Source: CAZCRE01 sp964501075
GTDB lineage: Archaea > Thermoproteota > Bathyarchaeia > Bathyarchaeales > Bathycorpusculaceae
DNA: 13,135 bases
Direction: 5' to 3'
Assembly (NCBI GenBank): GCA_964501075.1
Contig: CAZCRE010000034.1
Location: forward strand, 1 to 13,135
The notes beneath the pieces were generated by a model, which did not search any database, was not told the DNA's origin, and saw only the letters and a program-made list of their open reading frames with translations. Each line of letters begins with the position of its first letter. Position 1 is the stretch's first letter. Positions 7,266 to 13,133 of this stretch are shown piece after piece. The position numbers and the translations under genes are program-made.

Positions 7266-8120
7266 ATGAAATTCTGGTATGACGCCTGCACNNNNNNNNN
7301 NNNNNNNNNNNNNNNNNNNNNNNNNNNNNNNNNNNNNNNNNNNNNNNNNNNNNNNNNNNNNNNNNNNNNNNNNNNNNNNNNNNNNNNNNNNGCAATCGCT
7401 CATCAATCAGTTGAGCTCTGTCGAACCGCATTTGGATTAGGGGTCCCAATAGTCCTAACCGCGGACACTCCGCATGCAATTGCAGTGAACAAGCTTACAA
7501 TACCGCTTGCAAGCACCTTAGTTACTTCAGAAGCCATTCCGAAAAACCTCTTCAAAAAGTTCGGTGCATGGAACATTACTAGGTTCAAAGGAGTTGACGA
7601 GGTTGCTTGGATTAAGAGCTTCAAGCCCCCGAAGAAGAAACCGAGAAAACCGCAAATACTGATCAGGCAAATGGAGACCCGAGCTGCTTACGCCCTTGGG
7701 AAAGATGATGATATAGCCAAGATTGCACAGAAACTGCAGCCGTTAGGTGACGTTCTGTTCGTTCCACGCTATGATAGAACGGGAAAGGCAAGTGCGATAG
7801 ATAAGAATCAGTTTGTAGACACTGCCAAAGCGGCTGCAAATGCGGATCTGGTTGTAAGCGTCGGCGGAACCATTTCAAGGGAGGCTGCACTGCAAGGAGT
7901 GCCAAGTATCGCAGTATCAGAGATGGGTCACACATACGTCAACAAATATCTTGCTAAGAAGGGATTCCCACTCTTCATGGTAAAGTCTCAGCAGGTTCTG
8001 GATTACGCGAAGAAATACATTGGGCAAAGGTTTGATGTGAAGGAGAAACTTGCCGAGTTCGAAGATCCCGCTGAACTTGTCAGCAAGATTGCCACGCAAT
8101 CTGTTGAATCCAAGTGTTGA
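7266..8120 (+). CDS. DUF354 family protein (predicted glycosyltransferase / 2-epimerase fold), interrupted by a scaffold gap
   Basis: The N-terminus MKFWYDACT at ATG 7266 matches the MKxWxD beginning of DUF354 proteins, so longer in-frame starts upstream are rejected. After the 100-N gap the protein resumes with IAHQSVELCRTAFGLGVP and ends with the nucleotide-sugar-binding region VSVGGTISREAALQGVPSIAV, the GGTxxxEAA signature of the DUF354/UDP-GlcNAc 2-epimerase-like GT-B fold. PRYDRTG precedes it. The family occurs widely in archaeal polysaccharide loci; the reaction is not established. Visible residues plus the gap give 284 residues, short of the usual 340-360, so the real gap is probably longer. 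The two sides happen to be in one frame. It closes the acyltransferase operon, and about 140 bases without a gene follow. Confidence 0.82.
   Translation: MKFWYDACXXXXXXXXXXXXXXXXXXXXXXXXXXXXXXXXXXAIAHQSVELCRTAFGLGVPIVLTADTPHAIAVNKLTIPLASTLVTSEAIPKNLFKKFGAWNITRFKGVDEVAWIKSFKPPKKKPRKPQILIRQMETRAAYALGKDDDIAKIAQKLQPLGDVLFVPRYDRTGKASAIDKNQFVDTAKAAANADLVVSVGGTISREAALQGVPSIAVSEMGHTYVNKYLAKKGFPLFMVKSQQVLDYAKKYIGQRFDVKEKLAEFEDPAELVSKIATQSVESKC
7292..7391. other. Scaffold gap (100 N) inside the DUF354 gene
   Basis: A second run of exactly 100 N, a placeholder of unknown real size. It removes the N-terminal glycine-rich region of the DUF354 protein after its first nine codons. Confidence 0.97.
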
Positions 8121-8261
8121 GAAGAGCATAAATGCTACGTTGTCGATTCTCAGTGCTGCGGTTATCTTTGTTACCGAGTTAAGACAGATGAATTATGGAA
8201 CATTGTTTCATAATCGCTTTAGGCTTTGACGGAATCTATTCTGTAATTGGTGATGTATGTT

Positions 8262-8495
8262 ATGAGCGTTCAAGAGGTAATGTTTTTTGCTGTCGACCTC
8301 TTCGAGACTGAAGGAAGGGGCGAGTTCAAGTGTCCAAGGTGCGGAGTTGAAATATCCCCAGATGACACTACAGAGGACGTATACAAAATCTTGGATGTAG
8401 CCATGAAAGAAGATCGGCTGGACAAGGTAATTCTTGAATGCAATAAATGTGGAAGTCGCATCCATCTAACAGGTTTCAATTTGCTGACCAAATGA
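8262..8495 (+). CDS. Small zinc-ribbon protein, function unknown
   Basis: A protein of about 77 residues with two knuckles, KCPRCG and ECNKCG, spaced about 40 residues apart. This four-cysteine arrangement would bind one zinc ion. Between them is an acidic segment (ISPDDTTEDVYKILD) and a charged helix. I do not recognise a named family; small archaeal zinc-ribbon proteins of this type are often annotated as hypothetical or as nucleic-acid or protein-binding modules. ATG 8262 is chosen because GGTGAT (8249-8254) lies 7 bases upstream. In-frame ATG 8253, GTG 8250 and TTG 8247 are alternatives. It stands alone on the plus strand, and the following intergenic region has a T-rich stretch (8519-8528) that could terminate it. 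No link to the sugar genes is evident. Confidence 0.7.
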   Translation: MSVQEVMFFAVDLFETEGRGEFKCPRCGVEISPDDTTEDVYKILDVAMKEDRLDKVILECNKCGSRIHLTGFNLLTK

Positions 8496-8615
8496 AACAA
8501 CGATTTCGCTTAAGCCTCATTTTTCTCTCATACAAATCTCTGCCGTGAGAAATGCCACGAGCCACAAAAGAACAAATAACCAAAAGATAAGTTCGGAGCA
8601 TTATCAAGAGACAAG

Positions 8616-9242
8616 TTGAAAGTTGGGAAACAAGATGCGCCCCTGCAGTGTGTGAAGTGTGCCGACTTCCCCTGTTCGGATGTAAACAAAGATCGCTACT
8701 CAGTTCCAGACATAGAGATTGAGCCCGAGAAGATCAGAGCACTAATGATTTCGGAAGCTCCACCTCAAGATGCAGGTGACTACTTCTATGAACAATCCAA
8801 TCCTTTCTACGCGCAAACAACTGTACAAGCCTTCAATGATGCAGGTTTAAGGGTTTCTTCTATGAAAGACGTGCTTAACTTGGGAGTGTATGTCACTACG
8901 GCCATAAAGTGCGCGAAAACTGCGTACTCTATATCTCCAGAAACCATAGAGAATTGCTGCTTTCGAATATTGCAGAAAGAAATGGATCTGTTTCCCAGAA
9001 TCAAAACTGTCCTTCTTATGGGAGACACTGCTATAAAGGCAATGAACTATGTTGCTAGAAAGAATACTGGCAAAAGAATAATCCCTAGCGGTTCCACATA
9101 TATGATCAGGAAAGACAAATACTTCCACAAACAAATCAGAGTCTTCCCATCCTACTTGCAGACAGGGAAAAGCTACTTGATTGAGAAATCCAAAAGAAAG
9201 ATGATGGCAGAAGACATAGAGGCAGCCCTTGAACTTCCCTAG
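8616..9242 (+). CDS. Uracil-DNA glycosylase superfamily protein (4Fe-4S type) with altered active-site motifs
   Basis: The protein has 208 residues. C12 and C15 (CVKC) at the N-terminus and C99 and C115 (IKCAK ... ENCC) reproduce the cysteine spacing of type 4/5 Fe-S uracil-DNA glycosylases, in which the last pair is 16 residues apart. Motif A, normally GEAPGxxED, reads SEAPPQDAGDYFYEQSNPF (46-64). LLMGDTAIKAM (133-143) matches the central strand LxxLGxxA. The motif normally written HPS reads FPSYLQTGKSYL (177-188), so the catalytic-loop His is Phe. The family is therefore supported, but uracil excision is uncertain; it could be a divergent glycosylase or a DNA-binding relative. The start is TTG 8616; an A-rich TATA-like stretch about 28 bases upstream suggests a leaderless message. 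It appears monocistronic. Confidence 0.72.
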   Translation: MKVGKQDAPLQCVKCADFPCSDVNKDRYSVPDIEIEPEKIRALMISEAPPQDAGDYFYEQSNPFYAQTTVQAFNDAGLRVSSMKDVLNLGVYVTTAIKCAKTAYSISPETIENCCFRILQKEMDLFPRIKTVLLMGDTAIKAMNYVARKNTGKRIIPSGSTYMIRKDKYFHKQIRVFPSYLQTGKSYLIEKSKRKMMAEDIEAALELP

Positions 9243-9368
9243 TTCTTTCATCATGATTTGTCATAGTTCACAGGAGCTACCCGGGGAAAGCCAGATCTGT
9301 TGCATGGCGCGCCTAGATCGTGAAATCATGAATCTTCTGATGGTAGACACTGCTCAGTGAACAATAGG

Positions 9369-9375
9369 CTTAAAA
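9369..9375 (+). promoter_or_regulatory. TATA box of the tRNA-Val remnant
   Basis: CTTAAAA, centred 29 bases before the first tRNA base, is the position expected for archaeal tRNA promoters. Its presence shows that the 5' half is the original gene start and not a copied fragment. Confidence 0.55.
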
Positions 9376-9400
9376 CTAGCTCCCTCAATGAAAGTGACGA

Positions 9401-9443
9401 GGGCCGGTCGTCTAGCTTGGTTAGGACATTGGCTTTACGAGCC
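9401..9443 (+). tRNA. tRNA-Val (UAC), 5' half only; truncated after the anticodon loop
   Basis: The sequence begins GGGCCGG (acceptor 1-7), TC (8-9), then the D arm GTCTAGCTTGGTTAGGAC (9410-9427), with stem pairs GTC/GAC. Next comes A26, the anticodon-stem strand TTGGC, the loop TTTACGA with anticodon TAC (9436-9438), and GCC pairing back. This is the common archaeal tRNA-Val 5' half. After 9443 the rest of the anticodon stem does not pair, and no T-arm (GGTTCRANNCC) and no full CCGGCCC acceptor strand are found. A partial acceptor complement GGCCC appears at 9450-9454. Integrase-like coding remnants follow at once. Most likely a tRNA gene broken by integration and imprecise loss of an element; a 5' half of a split tRNA or a T-armless form cannot be excluded. 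Confidence 0.6.
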
Positions 9444-9485
9444 CTTCATGGCCCTGAGCAAATAGACTGACCACTGTTTGCTTTT

Positions 9486-9735
9486 TGGGTGAGCAAGAAA
9501 TATGCCAAGAGCTATACTCAAACCATACTCTGCTATGCTAGAAGATTCCATTATCTACTGAATGGCAATCTAAGAGACATTGACACAATACCTTCAACCA
9601 CAAGAAACAACACTATCGAGTCTTTGATTATTCTCTCAAAGTTTCTGGGCATTCATTGAGTTTAGACGCGCGCGCCGTTTGCGGCAGACCATCTATACTT
9701 TGAGCTGGAAACCAGAAAAACCGCACTTTAGGTAA
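9486..9735 (+). pseudogene. Archaeal tyrosine recombinase (integrase) remnant, N-terminal part
   Basis: The frame from 9486 reads WVSKKYAKSYTQTILCYARR and then LLNGNLRDIDTIPSTTRNN, followed by LIILSKFLGIH. This resembles the N-terminal SAM-like core-binding domain of archaeal phage/plasmid integrases, which typically show [KR]xYSxSYxxxxLxYAR...LLNGxL and ALSKFLG. A TGA at 9657 then interrupts it. A single-base shift resumes with EFRRARRL and ends with LSWKPEKPHF and TAA at 9733. No start codon, no catalytic R...HxxR...Y domain, and stops in the preceding sequence show that it is dead. It lies just downstream of the tRNA half in the same orientation, as expected for an att-linked integrase. 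The assignment rests on remembered family patterns. Confidence 0.6.
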
Positions 9736-9810
9736 GACGCCTCGGACATCTTGTTTTCAGCACCAAATTAGTCGGGCGAGAGATAGTAGACGAACCACAG
9801 AAACACAATA

Positions 9811-11025
9811 TCATAAGTAGAATCGCCATGTTGCAAACAGGATCGTTCCTACTACTAGCATCGTCGTGATAGTCATCATAAGTGCTGTTTTGGCCGTTTC
9901 ACCACGTCGGGCTATTCTTGCTGATAGCCAGTACAAAGGAATTAAGGTGATGGCATATCGGTGCAGGTTTTGTATGCCGCCGTATATCAGTATTGTCGGA
10001 AGAAGTACAAGCGAGAACCCGTAGTATTTCGCCTCGTCATGCTTTTTCTTGAGACCCAGAGATAATGTCGCAACAAGCCGTTCTCTTGACAGCAGGAGAT
10101 GAGCAACCGGCGAAATTATGAACACCAATTCGACAAAAGCCAAGATTGTGTAACCCATTTTAGGAACACCCACAGGGACGGGGTAATCCAGAAGCTGAAT
10201 AAACACGTTGACAGACGGTGGGTGCCAATACATGGCGTAGACCCACTCTCGGATGGGAAAGATATTTGTTAGGACAAAGCCATAGAGGTTAAAGAGGAGG
10301 TAGGGCAAGAAGAAGATTGTCGATTGAAGAACCAAGAGTTTACTGCGTCTTTCTATAGCTTTATAGAAAAACGGTACGAATATTATAAATCCGTTCGGTC
10401 TCGCCCAACCGACAAGAAAACCCAGAATCAATGCAATCTTGGTATTGCCCTTTTCAAGAAAATACAAAGACGCCAACATCAAAGTCATGAAGAGACTTTC
10501 AGAATACGTACAGGAATAAAAAAGGGAGCCAGGCCAAAACGAAAACACAATAGTAGAAAGCAAAACCAACTCCTTATTTTTGAGCACAATTTCGCTTAGC
10601 TTGTAGAAATAGAAAAGGGCAACAAAGAACAGCACATTGCTTATCAGGAATCCTCCAAATGCTACTGCCTGGTCAGGTCGCAGGAAACCCATAAACGGAG
10701 TACCCACAACGCGCATGATCGCAGGATATAGAGGAAAGAACGCCCACGCTTCAGGAGGACCCTGAGGCCCTACAGAGTACCAATTCAGTGCTATGTTTAT
10801 GTAGTGTCCCGAGTCCCACCGATTAAAAAGATGCACTATAGGCAATCCAATATCCCACATAACATCATTGGGAATACGCTCTCTAAGACCCACAGTGTAA
10901 TATCCTATATACGCGGAAAAGAAAACCACGAACCTAGACGCCAAACCTATACTTAAAATAGTTCTGTTCACGCCGTTTTGTCTCAGTCCTCTGATCCAGT
11001 CAACACAAGCTTTCCACCATGCCAT
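9811..11025 (-). CDS. PIG-V-like (GPI mannosyltransferase 2 family) integral membrane mannosyltransferase
   Basis: A protein of about 405 residues, mostly hydrophobic, with roughly nine to ten membrane spans. An outward-facing loop carries FNRWDSGHYINIA, the WDxxHY motif of PIG-V/GT76-type GT-C transferases, where the acidic residue is thought to be catalytic. FFPLYPAIMR follows, then TYSESLFM and GWARPNGFI (matching YTESLF and xRSNG of the family), and NLHRY near the C-terminus. These enzymes use a dolichyl-phosphate sugar as donor and act at the membrane. The neighbouring DPM1-like gene could supply that donor, which is inference from context. ATG 11025 has GTGA 5 bases upstream; GTG 11034 is the alternative, three codons longer. 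A TATA-like CATAAAGAT (about 11078-11086, minus strand) lies upstream. It is divergent from the GT2 gene. Confidence 0.82.
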   Translation of the reverse strand: MAWWKACVDWIRGLRQNGVNRTILSIGLASRFVVFFSAYIGYYTVGLRERIPNDVMWDIGLPIVHLFNRWDSGHYINIALNWYSVGPQGPPEAWAFFPLYPAIMRVVGTPFMGFLRPDQAVAFGGFLISNVLFFVALFYFYKLSEIVLKNKELVLLSTIVFSFWPGSLFYSCTYSESLFMTLMLASLYFLEKGNTKIALILGFLVGWARPNGFIIFVPFFYKAIERRSKLLVLQSTIFFLPYLLFNLYGFVLTNIFPIREWVYAMYWHPPSVNVFIQLLDYPVPVGVPKMGYTILAFVELVFIISPVAHLLLSRERLVATLSLGLKKKHDEAKYYGFSLVLLPTILIYGGIQNLHRYAITLIPLYWLSARIARRGETAKTALMMTITTMLVVGTILFATWRFYL

Positions 11026-11264
11026 GCCATTCACTTATCCACTGCAATCGCTCAGCATTTTTTGATGTCAATCAGTATCTTTATGGTAGGATTATTCTCA
11101 ATTGATAGTATAAAAGCCATTAGGAAACAATAGGGTTCTCAAGTACGACCACCATTTGGCAGAGTTACGTGTAGTTAACCTAATAAATCAAACTATTGCA
11201 AGCTAGGCATGGTTAGCAAGATGATGCACGATTTCTTTGTTGGAGTCACCGAGTCATGCGACCA

Positions 11265-11269
11265 AGGTG
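11265..11269 (+). promoter_or_regulatory. Shine-Dalgarno site fixing a TTG start
   Basis: AGGTG lies 7 bases before TTG 11277 of the GT2 gene. A TGA directly precedes the TTG in frame, and the ATG at 11273 is out of frame, so this site decides the start. Confidence 0.55.
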
Positions 11270-11276
11270 TAAATGA

Positions 11277-12008
11277 TTGATCGTCATTACTGTTCCTGCC
11301 TGCAACGAATCCAAGTTTCTAAGAAAAGCTGTGGAGACGTTACTGCGGGAAACCGTCGCACTGGGGGATAACTATCGTATTGTGATAGCTGAAGACGGAA
11401 GTACAGATGGAACGGACAAAATAGCTCATGAACTAGCAGATAAGAACCCGCACATTATTCATCTTCATGCAGATAAAAAACTGGGAAGAGGCTTAGCACT
11501 GAGAAGAGCTTGGAGCAAAGTTGAAGGAGACATTTACGTTTACATTGACTGCGATCTAGCTTCAGATATGAAATACTTTCCATTTTTGGTGAACTCGATA
11601 AAGAAAGGATACGATCTTGCCACAGGCTCCAGGTACATAAAAGGAGCTAAGGTTCGCCGCCCCGCAATCCGTTACTTCACCTCCAAGATTTACAATTTGT
11701 TGATCCAAGCCGCCTTCAAAACTGGGGTGCACGATCACCAAGCGGGTTTCAAAGCGTTTTCTGAAAGACTGGTGAAAGACGTAATGAATTCATGTAAGAG
11801 CACAGATTGGTTCTGGGACACGGAAATCATTATTCGAAGTAGACAGAAAGGTTACAAGTGTGTCGAGTTTCCAGTGGAATGGGAAGAAAAACGTGGAAAC
11901 AGAACGCCTCTGAAAAGGTTGATCTCCGATGTTTATGTTCATGGACGGGGTCTCATAAAGATGAAGCACTATCTTAACAAGGAACGAACCGTGAAAAAGG
12001 TTACCTGA
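11277..12008 (+). CDS. Family 2 glycosyltransferase, polyprenyl/dolichyl-phosphate sugar synthase-like (DPM1-like)
   Basis: The protein has 243 residues in the GT-A fold. VITVPACNES (3-12) is the start strand, AEDGSTDGT (38-46) the nucleotide-binding loop, KLGRGLALRRAW (68-79) the family helix, and DCD (91-93) the metal-binding DxD. GSRYIKGAKV and HDHQAGFKAF then WFWDTEI and EWEEKRGNRT are typical of dolichyl-phosphate mannose/glucose synthases. There are no membrane spans, so it resembles the soluble DPM1 type: it would transfer a sugar from a GDP or UDP donor to a polyprenyl phosphate at the inner face of the membrane. The start TTG follows AGGTG. A possible TATA element (TATAAAAG, 11109-11116) lies further up. 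The T-rich sequence after the stop (12028-12040) may end transcription against the convergent remnant. Confidence 0.88.
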   Translation: MIVITVPACNESKFLRKAVETLLRETVALGDNYRIVIAEDGSTDGTDKIAHELADKNPHIIHLHADKKLGRGLALRRAWSKVEGDIYVYIDCDLASDMKYFPFLVNSIKKGYDLATGSRYIKGAKVRRPAIRYFTSKIYNLLIQAAFKTGVHDHQAGFKAFSERLVKDVMNSCKSTDWFWDTEIIIRSRQKGYKCVEFPVEWEEKRGNRTPLKRLISDVYVHGRGLIKMKHYLNKERTVKKVT

Positions 12009-12030
12009 AGTCTTTCGCCCGATATCATGT

Positions 12031-12438
12031 TTATTTCTTTTCAAGAATAGACTTTACCGTTAGTCTAATAGCTTGTTCGCTGTTATACTTTGGTTCCCAT
12101 CCTAGCGATTTCAGCATTGACGTGTCCAGAAACATTTTGGCATCCCCTTTCCATCCCCTTCCGCCATCTACCCCGCCAGTAAACCTGAATTTGACGTCTT
12201 TCAGGGCCATTTCTTGAACCACAATCTCTACTATTCTTAAGACCATCGCACAGTCTTCAGAACCTACGTTGAAAATCCCCACTTGTGCTGGGCCTTTTTC
12301 GCAGGTGGTCAGTGTCGCGTCCACGCAGTCGTCAATGTAAAGGTAAGACTTGCATTGTGTACCATCACTCAAAATCTCTAATTCATCCATGTTCTTCTCC
12401 GGCTTGTTTATGAAATCGGTTATCACTCCATGCTGACT
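12031..12438 (-). pseudogene. NAD-dependent sugar epimerase, C-terminal fragment
   Basis: From about 12438 downward the minus strand reads SQHGVITDFINKP, then LEILSDGTQCKSYLYIDDCVDAT, IFNVGS, and the ending LGWEPKYNSEQAIRLTVKSI. This is the C-terminal half of GalE-type UDP-sugar epimerases (typically GVIxDFxxKL, LEIxGDGxQxRSYxYVDD, FNVGS, LGWxPK). The Rossmann fold and YxxxK are absent and a TAA lies directly upstream in frame, so the gene is broken. GTG 12426 opens the frame, but homology begins four to five codons earlier (HGV), showing the start is accidental. The break abuts a GCGCGCGCG tract (12442-12450). Beyond it lies an unrelated broken reading frame. Either a deletion product or one half of a rearranged gene whose N-terminal part could be the fragment at 2060. 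Confidence 0.75.
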
Positions 12439-12440
12439 TT

Positions 12441-12996
12441 AGCGCGCGCGGAATCTGCACTAGGCTATGATCGATTATGTTCTCAGCAGTGAGTGTATCT
12501 CTATCGAAGTCTTTCAGTATCCATACATCATCTTGCTTAGCAGCTCTCTGTCGATCACATACAACAAAGGTTGATCCTATCGGCGAATGCAGCAGATCTG
12601 ATCTAGCTCTACTCCCTCTGTGATCTTTCCACCAAGCTTCTCTAGAGCTAGACTAAAAGGAACTAGCTTGCGTCCTGCTTGTTCTTCTATTCTCTCCCAC
12701 ATCCGCACTAATCGAAGGTCTTCGCAAGCAATGTATCTGAACAGGTTGTCAAGATTCTCCAGAAGCCTGTTTTGATCCACCTTTCTTGCCGAGAGGGTTT
12801 CAGATATGTGGGTTTCATGCAAGCCCAATTGATTTCTAAGCTCTTTGAGCTTGAATGCAATATCTCTTCCTTCATTTATGTTCTCAGGGAGCCCCCTAAT
12901 GAAAGTAAACAAGCAGCTCGAAACAGCTTTGTTATCTGTCTTCTTTGCTACCAACAATATTTCTCTAAATTGTGCTCCTTCTGAGAAAGCAGCTTC
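12441..12996 (-). pseudogene. Frameshifted remnant, possibly the C-terminal part of an N6-adenine DNA methyltransferase
   Basis: A frame open from 12996 reads EAAFSEGAQFREILLVAKK, then FTFIRGLPENINEGRDIAFK, and continues to ELDQ near 12598, with a stop at 12577. If the frame is shifted by one base at about 12598, coding resumes at once with LLHSPIGSTFVVCDRQRAAK, then DDVWILKDFDRD and HSLVQIPRAL as far as the CG tract. The pattern AFSEGAxFREILLxAKK resembles the strand after the NPPF region in class I/Eco57I-like DNA methylases, and the second part could be target-recognition sequence. This is recalled, not searched, so the family is tentative. A TAA at 12997 removes the N-terminus and the CG junction removes the C-terminus, so it is broken at three places unless the frameshift is an assembly error. 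Confidence 0.4.
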
Positions 12997-13040
12997 TTAA
13001 CGTGCATGCGTGTTCCTAAATCGTCCAAAAATGGTTTTTA

Positions 13041-13133
13041 TTACTTGTTTTTCGGGACTTGAGGGCAGCTTCCTGCGTCACACTTGTTTCTGACTTGCTT
13101 GCAGTATCCACCCTTCTCGAACCTGCACAAGTG
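13041..13133 (-). CDS. C-terminal end of a cysteine-rich protein (partial)
   Basis: The last 30 codons of a gene that enters from the right edge on the minus strand. The peptide begins HLCRFEKGGYCKQVRNKCDA and ends with SCPQVPKNK before TAA. Four cysteines in a CxxxxxxxCxxxxxxCxxxxC pattern suggest a metal or Fe-S site at the C-terminus. The protein cannot be identified from this piece. A short spacer separates it from the methylase-like remnant on the same strand. Confidence 0.4.
   Translation of the reverse strand, partial: HLCRFEKGGYCKQVRNKCDAGSCPQVPKNK

Larger units (their letters stand above)
9243..9810. other. Gene-poor interval with a mobile-element scar
   Basis: This 568-base stretch has no intact gene. 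From left to right it holds about 120 bases with nothing recognisable (one GGCGCGCC site at 9307-9314), a tRNA promoter, the 5' half of a tRNA-Val, a decayed integrase, and about 75 bases with nothing recognisable before the end of the PIG-V-like gene. Confidence 0.7.

Noticed and set aside
8847..9254. 135-codon minus-strand frame opposite the uracil-DNA glycosylase relative
   Set aside because: The plus-strand frame has the conserved cysteines and motifs; the opposite frame has no recognisable protein.
10324..10599. 91-codon plus-strand frame inside the PIG-V-like gene
   Set aside because: It is antisense to a membrane protein; the Lys/Arg-rich peptide is the usual shadow of hydrophobic codons.
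11209..11280. 23-codon ORF (ATG 11209) overlapping the start of the GT2 gene, considered as a leader peptide
   Set aside because: It has no clear ribosome-binding site and no regulatory codon run; its end overlapping the TTG start is probably chance.
2..13133. CRISPR array or long direct repeats
   Set aside because: No regularly spaced repeat units were seen; the only recurring short sequence noted is the CG tract.
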